Positions 36,911 through 37,955 of a stretch of 37,955 nt of DNA are shown here, one piece after another. The position numbers were made by a program, and so were the translations under genes. The first letter of the stretch is position 1; each line of letters starts with the position of its first letter. A model generated the notes under the pieces. The model saw nothing but the letters and a program-made list of their open reading frames with translations, was not told the DNA's origin and searched no databases. This stretch comes from Pseudanabaena sp. (GTDB lineage Bacteria > Cyanobacteriota > Cyanobacteriia > Pseudanabaenales > Pseudanabaenaceae), in contig QBMK01000036.1 in the NCBI GenBank assembly GCA_003249035.1, positions 1-37,955 on the forward strand, given 5' to 3'.

Positions 36911-37013
36911 ATACCAAAACACAAAATGGCTACGCCATTTTGTGTTTTTAAAACCTTTACTGGGTTTGATTTTTAATTCACAAAAGTGTGACAACACTTT
37001 TGTGAATCGGCAT
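36911..37013 (+). mobile_element. Three-hairpin repeat element, copy C
   Basis: About 103 bases in the same orientation as copy A. The parts are a 15-bp stem (36916-36930 with 36934-36948, loop tac), a short aaacc/ggttt pair in the middle, and a 14-bp stem (36976-36989 with 36994-37007, loop gaca). The left end ataccaa is kept; the right end (gaatcggcat) has diverged from the ttggtat of copy B. A spurious reading frame starting with 'MFLKPLLGLIFNSQK' crosses it, echoing the one in copy B. Confidence 0.87.
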
Positions 37014-37016
37014 TAT

Positions 37017-37030
37017 GTAATCAAAGATAC
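37017..37030 (+). promoter_or_regulatory. Possible NtcA-binding site upstream of cynS
   Basis: gta-atcaaaga-tac matches the NtcA consensus GTA-N8-TAC exactly. NtcA-activated promoters usually have a TAN3T box about 22 bases further on; here the nearest candidate is tgaaat at 37051, which does not match exactly. The site is 214 bases before the cynS start codon, with a 23-bp hairpin in between. Cyanate use is a nitrogen-scavenging function, so NtcA control would make sense, but the match could be chance. Confidence 0.4.
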
Positions 37031-37145
37031 CGAATTGGGATGGGGATTGATGAAATCCTTGAACGAGATTTTCACTATCTGCGATCGCGGAAAAATTATC
37101 TACTGCAAGAAACTCACGTCATTGAAACTGTGAGAATGTAACAAG

Positions 37146-37196
37146 CATATTTTCAGAAGAAAGATTTATTTTGTAAATCTTTCTTCTGAAAATATG
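37146..37196 (+). repeat. 23-bp-stem palindrome in the cynS leader
   Basis: Arms 37146-37168 and 37174-37196 pair perfectly around ttttg. It ends 47 bases before the cynS start codon, so if transcription starts upstream it would form a very stable hairpin in the leader RNA. It could shield cynS from upstream transcription, act as an attenuator, or be one more inserted hairpin. Its AT-rich stem differs from the GCGAAGC group. Confidence 0.85.
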
Positions 37197-37243
37197 AGTT
37201 TTAATTCGCTTCAAGGCAAAAACACTTAAAAACAAAAAACACT

Positions 37244-37690
37244 ATGACAGTCGAATTTCCTAGCTTTACCTATACGCTCCTAGCCGCAAAAAAAGCTAAA
37301 GGCATTAGCTTTTCAGATCTCGAAAAACTATTAGGACATGATGAAGTCTGGATTGCTTCCCTTTTTTACGGTCAAAATAGCACCAATGTTGAAGAAGCCA
37401 CAAAAATCGCCGATGCATTAGGGCTAGGTGAAGATATCATTTCCGCCTTAAGTGGATACCCTAGCAAAGGCTTAGGGCCAGTCGTACCTACTGATCCACT
37501 GATCTATCGCTTCTATGAAATTATGCAGGTCTACGGCTATCCAATGAAAGAAATCATCCATGAGAAGTTTGGTGATGGCATCATGAGCGCGATCGACTTC
37601 ACTCTCGACATTGAGAAAGTGGAAGATCCCAAAGGCGATCGCGTCAAAGTAACAATGAACGGTAAGTTCCTTCCCTACAAAAAATGGTAA
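37244..37690 (+). CDS. cynS: Cyanate hydratase (cyanase)
   Basis: 148 residues. It converts cyanate and bicarbonate to ammonia and CO2 in the cytoplasm, as a decamer. An N-terminal helical DNA-binding-like domain is followed by the catalytic domain. The three catalytic residues are at the family spacing: Arg89 and Glu92 in '[11 protein letters not shown]', and Ser115 in '[10 protein letters not shown]' (corresponding to Arg96, Glu99 and Ser122 of E. coli CynS). The C-terminus '[13 protein letters not shown]' is typical. No cynABD cyanate transporter lies beside it. No clear ribosome site precedes the ATG. Confidence 0.97.
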   Translation: MTVEFPSFTYTLLAAKKAKGISFSDLEKLLGHDEVWIASLFYGQNSTNVEEATKIADALGLGEDIISALSGYPSKGLGPVVPTDPLIYRFYEIMQVYGYPMKEIIHEKFGDGIMSAIDFTLDIEKVEDPKGDRVKVTMNGKFLPYKKW

Positions 37691-37845
37691 TATTTTTTGC
37701 CCTCTCTTAATTTGCCATAGGGAGAGAATGTCTATGCCATTCTTTACCTATGGTCTATAATCGCTTATTTACTCCCTTCCCAGTCAAAGAATAGGCAGAG
37801 GGACTAAAGAAAAAATGTGTTTTAAGGAGATTTCTAAGAAAGAAT

Positions 37846-37955
37846 TTACCCACTGGTAGGTCGAATCAGGATGTCCCATTTCGGTAATTCTGGATTACGG
37901 TCCAATCTCTTCTCAATTTCCCGCATATCCACTTTAGTCAGGGAGATCCCCTTTG
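37846..37955 (-). CDS. 3' end of a gene running off the window, function unknown
   Basis: The last 35 codons of a minus-strand frame: 'KGISLTKVDMREIEKRLDRN' followed by 'PELPKWDILIRPTSG' and a stop at 37846-37848. The amphipathic, charged sequence looks coding, and the frame is open to the window edge. I do not recognise the family. The 155 bases between it and cynS hold no clear terminator hairpin. Confidence 0.55.
   Translation of the reverse strand, partial: KGISLTKVDMREIEKRLDRNPELPKWDILIRPTSG

Noticed and set aside
36942-37133. Reading frame starting MFLKPLLGLIFNSQK
   Set aside because: It is generated by repeat copy C and runs into unrelated spacer; no codon pattern of a gene.
37724-37735. 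Possible terminator after cynS (ccctctc ... gggagag)
   Set aside because: The two strings are not reverse complements when aligned, so no stem forms.

Overview
The window reads as chromosomal DNA from a cyanobacterium. The evidence is a plastid-type NDH-1 cluster (ndhH-A-I-G-E), a high-light-inducible chlorophyll-binding protein, a GUN4 domain fused to a protein kinase, a CGLD27-family protein, a phytol-kinase-like protein, a CcsA cytochrome c assembly protein, and the HIP1 octamer GCGATCGC scattered through genes on both strands. The AT-rich base use and the abundance of long intergenic palindromes suggest a Pseudanabaena-like lineage. That genus is an inference, not something the sequence proves.

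Layout. 1-3116 (minus): three palindromes, a lipoprotein substrate-binding protein of the branched-chain amino acid type, and a zinc-ribbon/Ser-Thr kinase/GUN4 fusion. 3203-4907: a Hli protein, a likely IS256-type transposase scrap, two long hairpins and a CGLD27 protein. 5051-7826: an NTF2-like protein overlapping folC, facing a J-domain/TPR protein. 8089-12098: an exported TPR-CHAT protein, a phytol-kinase-like protein and a broken C39-like peptidase fragment. 12209-16906 (minus): ndhHAIGE followed by a GtrA-like protein. 17212-22333: a YdcF-like protein, a 146-bp MITE-like element, a WecG/TagA glycosyltransferase, a Wzc-like polysaccharide copolymerase/kinase and a decayed reading frame. 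22514-24663: tRNA-Asp, an exported protein of unknown function and ccsA. 24775-31491: an FHA-TPR membrane protein, a coiled-coil membrane protein, an HtrA/Deg protease, a COG0523 metal-chaperone GTPase and an AI-2E-family permease, with repeats between them. 31671-37955: a lipoprotein serpin, ligA, a HIT protein, dapF, cynS and the end of one further gene.

Most genes are housekeeping or photosynthetic and stand alone or in pairs. The clear operon is ndhHAIGE, the membrane arm and connecting subunits of the thylakoid NDH-1 complex.

The most unusual feature is the palindrome load: about twenty long, mostly perfect inverted repeats with 13-27 bp stems. Many have a GAA or TTC triloop closed by G-C pairs, giving GCGAAGC or its complement at the tip. 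Others form a three-copy, about 103-bp element made of three consecutive hairpins. Several lie between divergently transcribed genes, where they cannot terminate either neighbour. One sits in frame inside ligA, and five palindromic units lie within 545 bp between dapF and cynS. This looks like an expanding family of hairpin repeats, some co-opted as terminators, rather than terminators alone.
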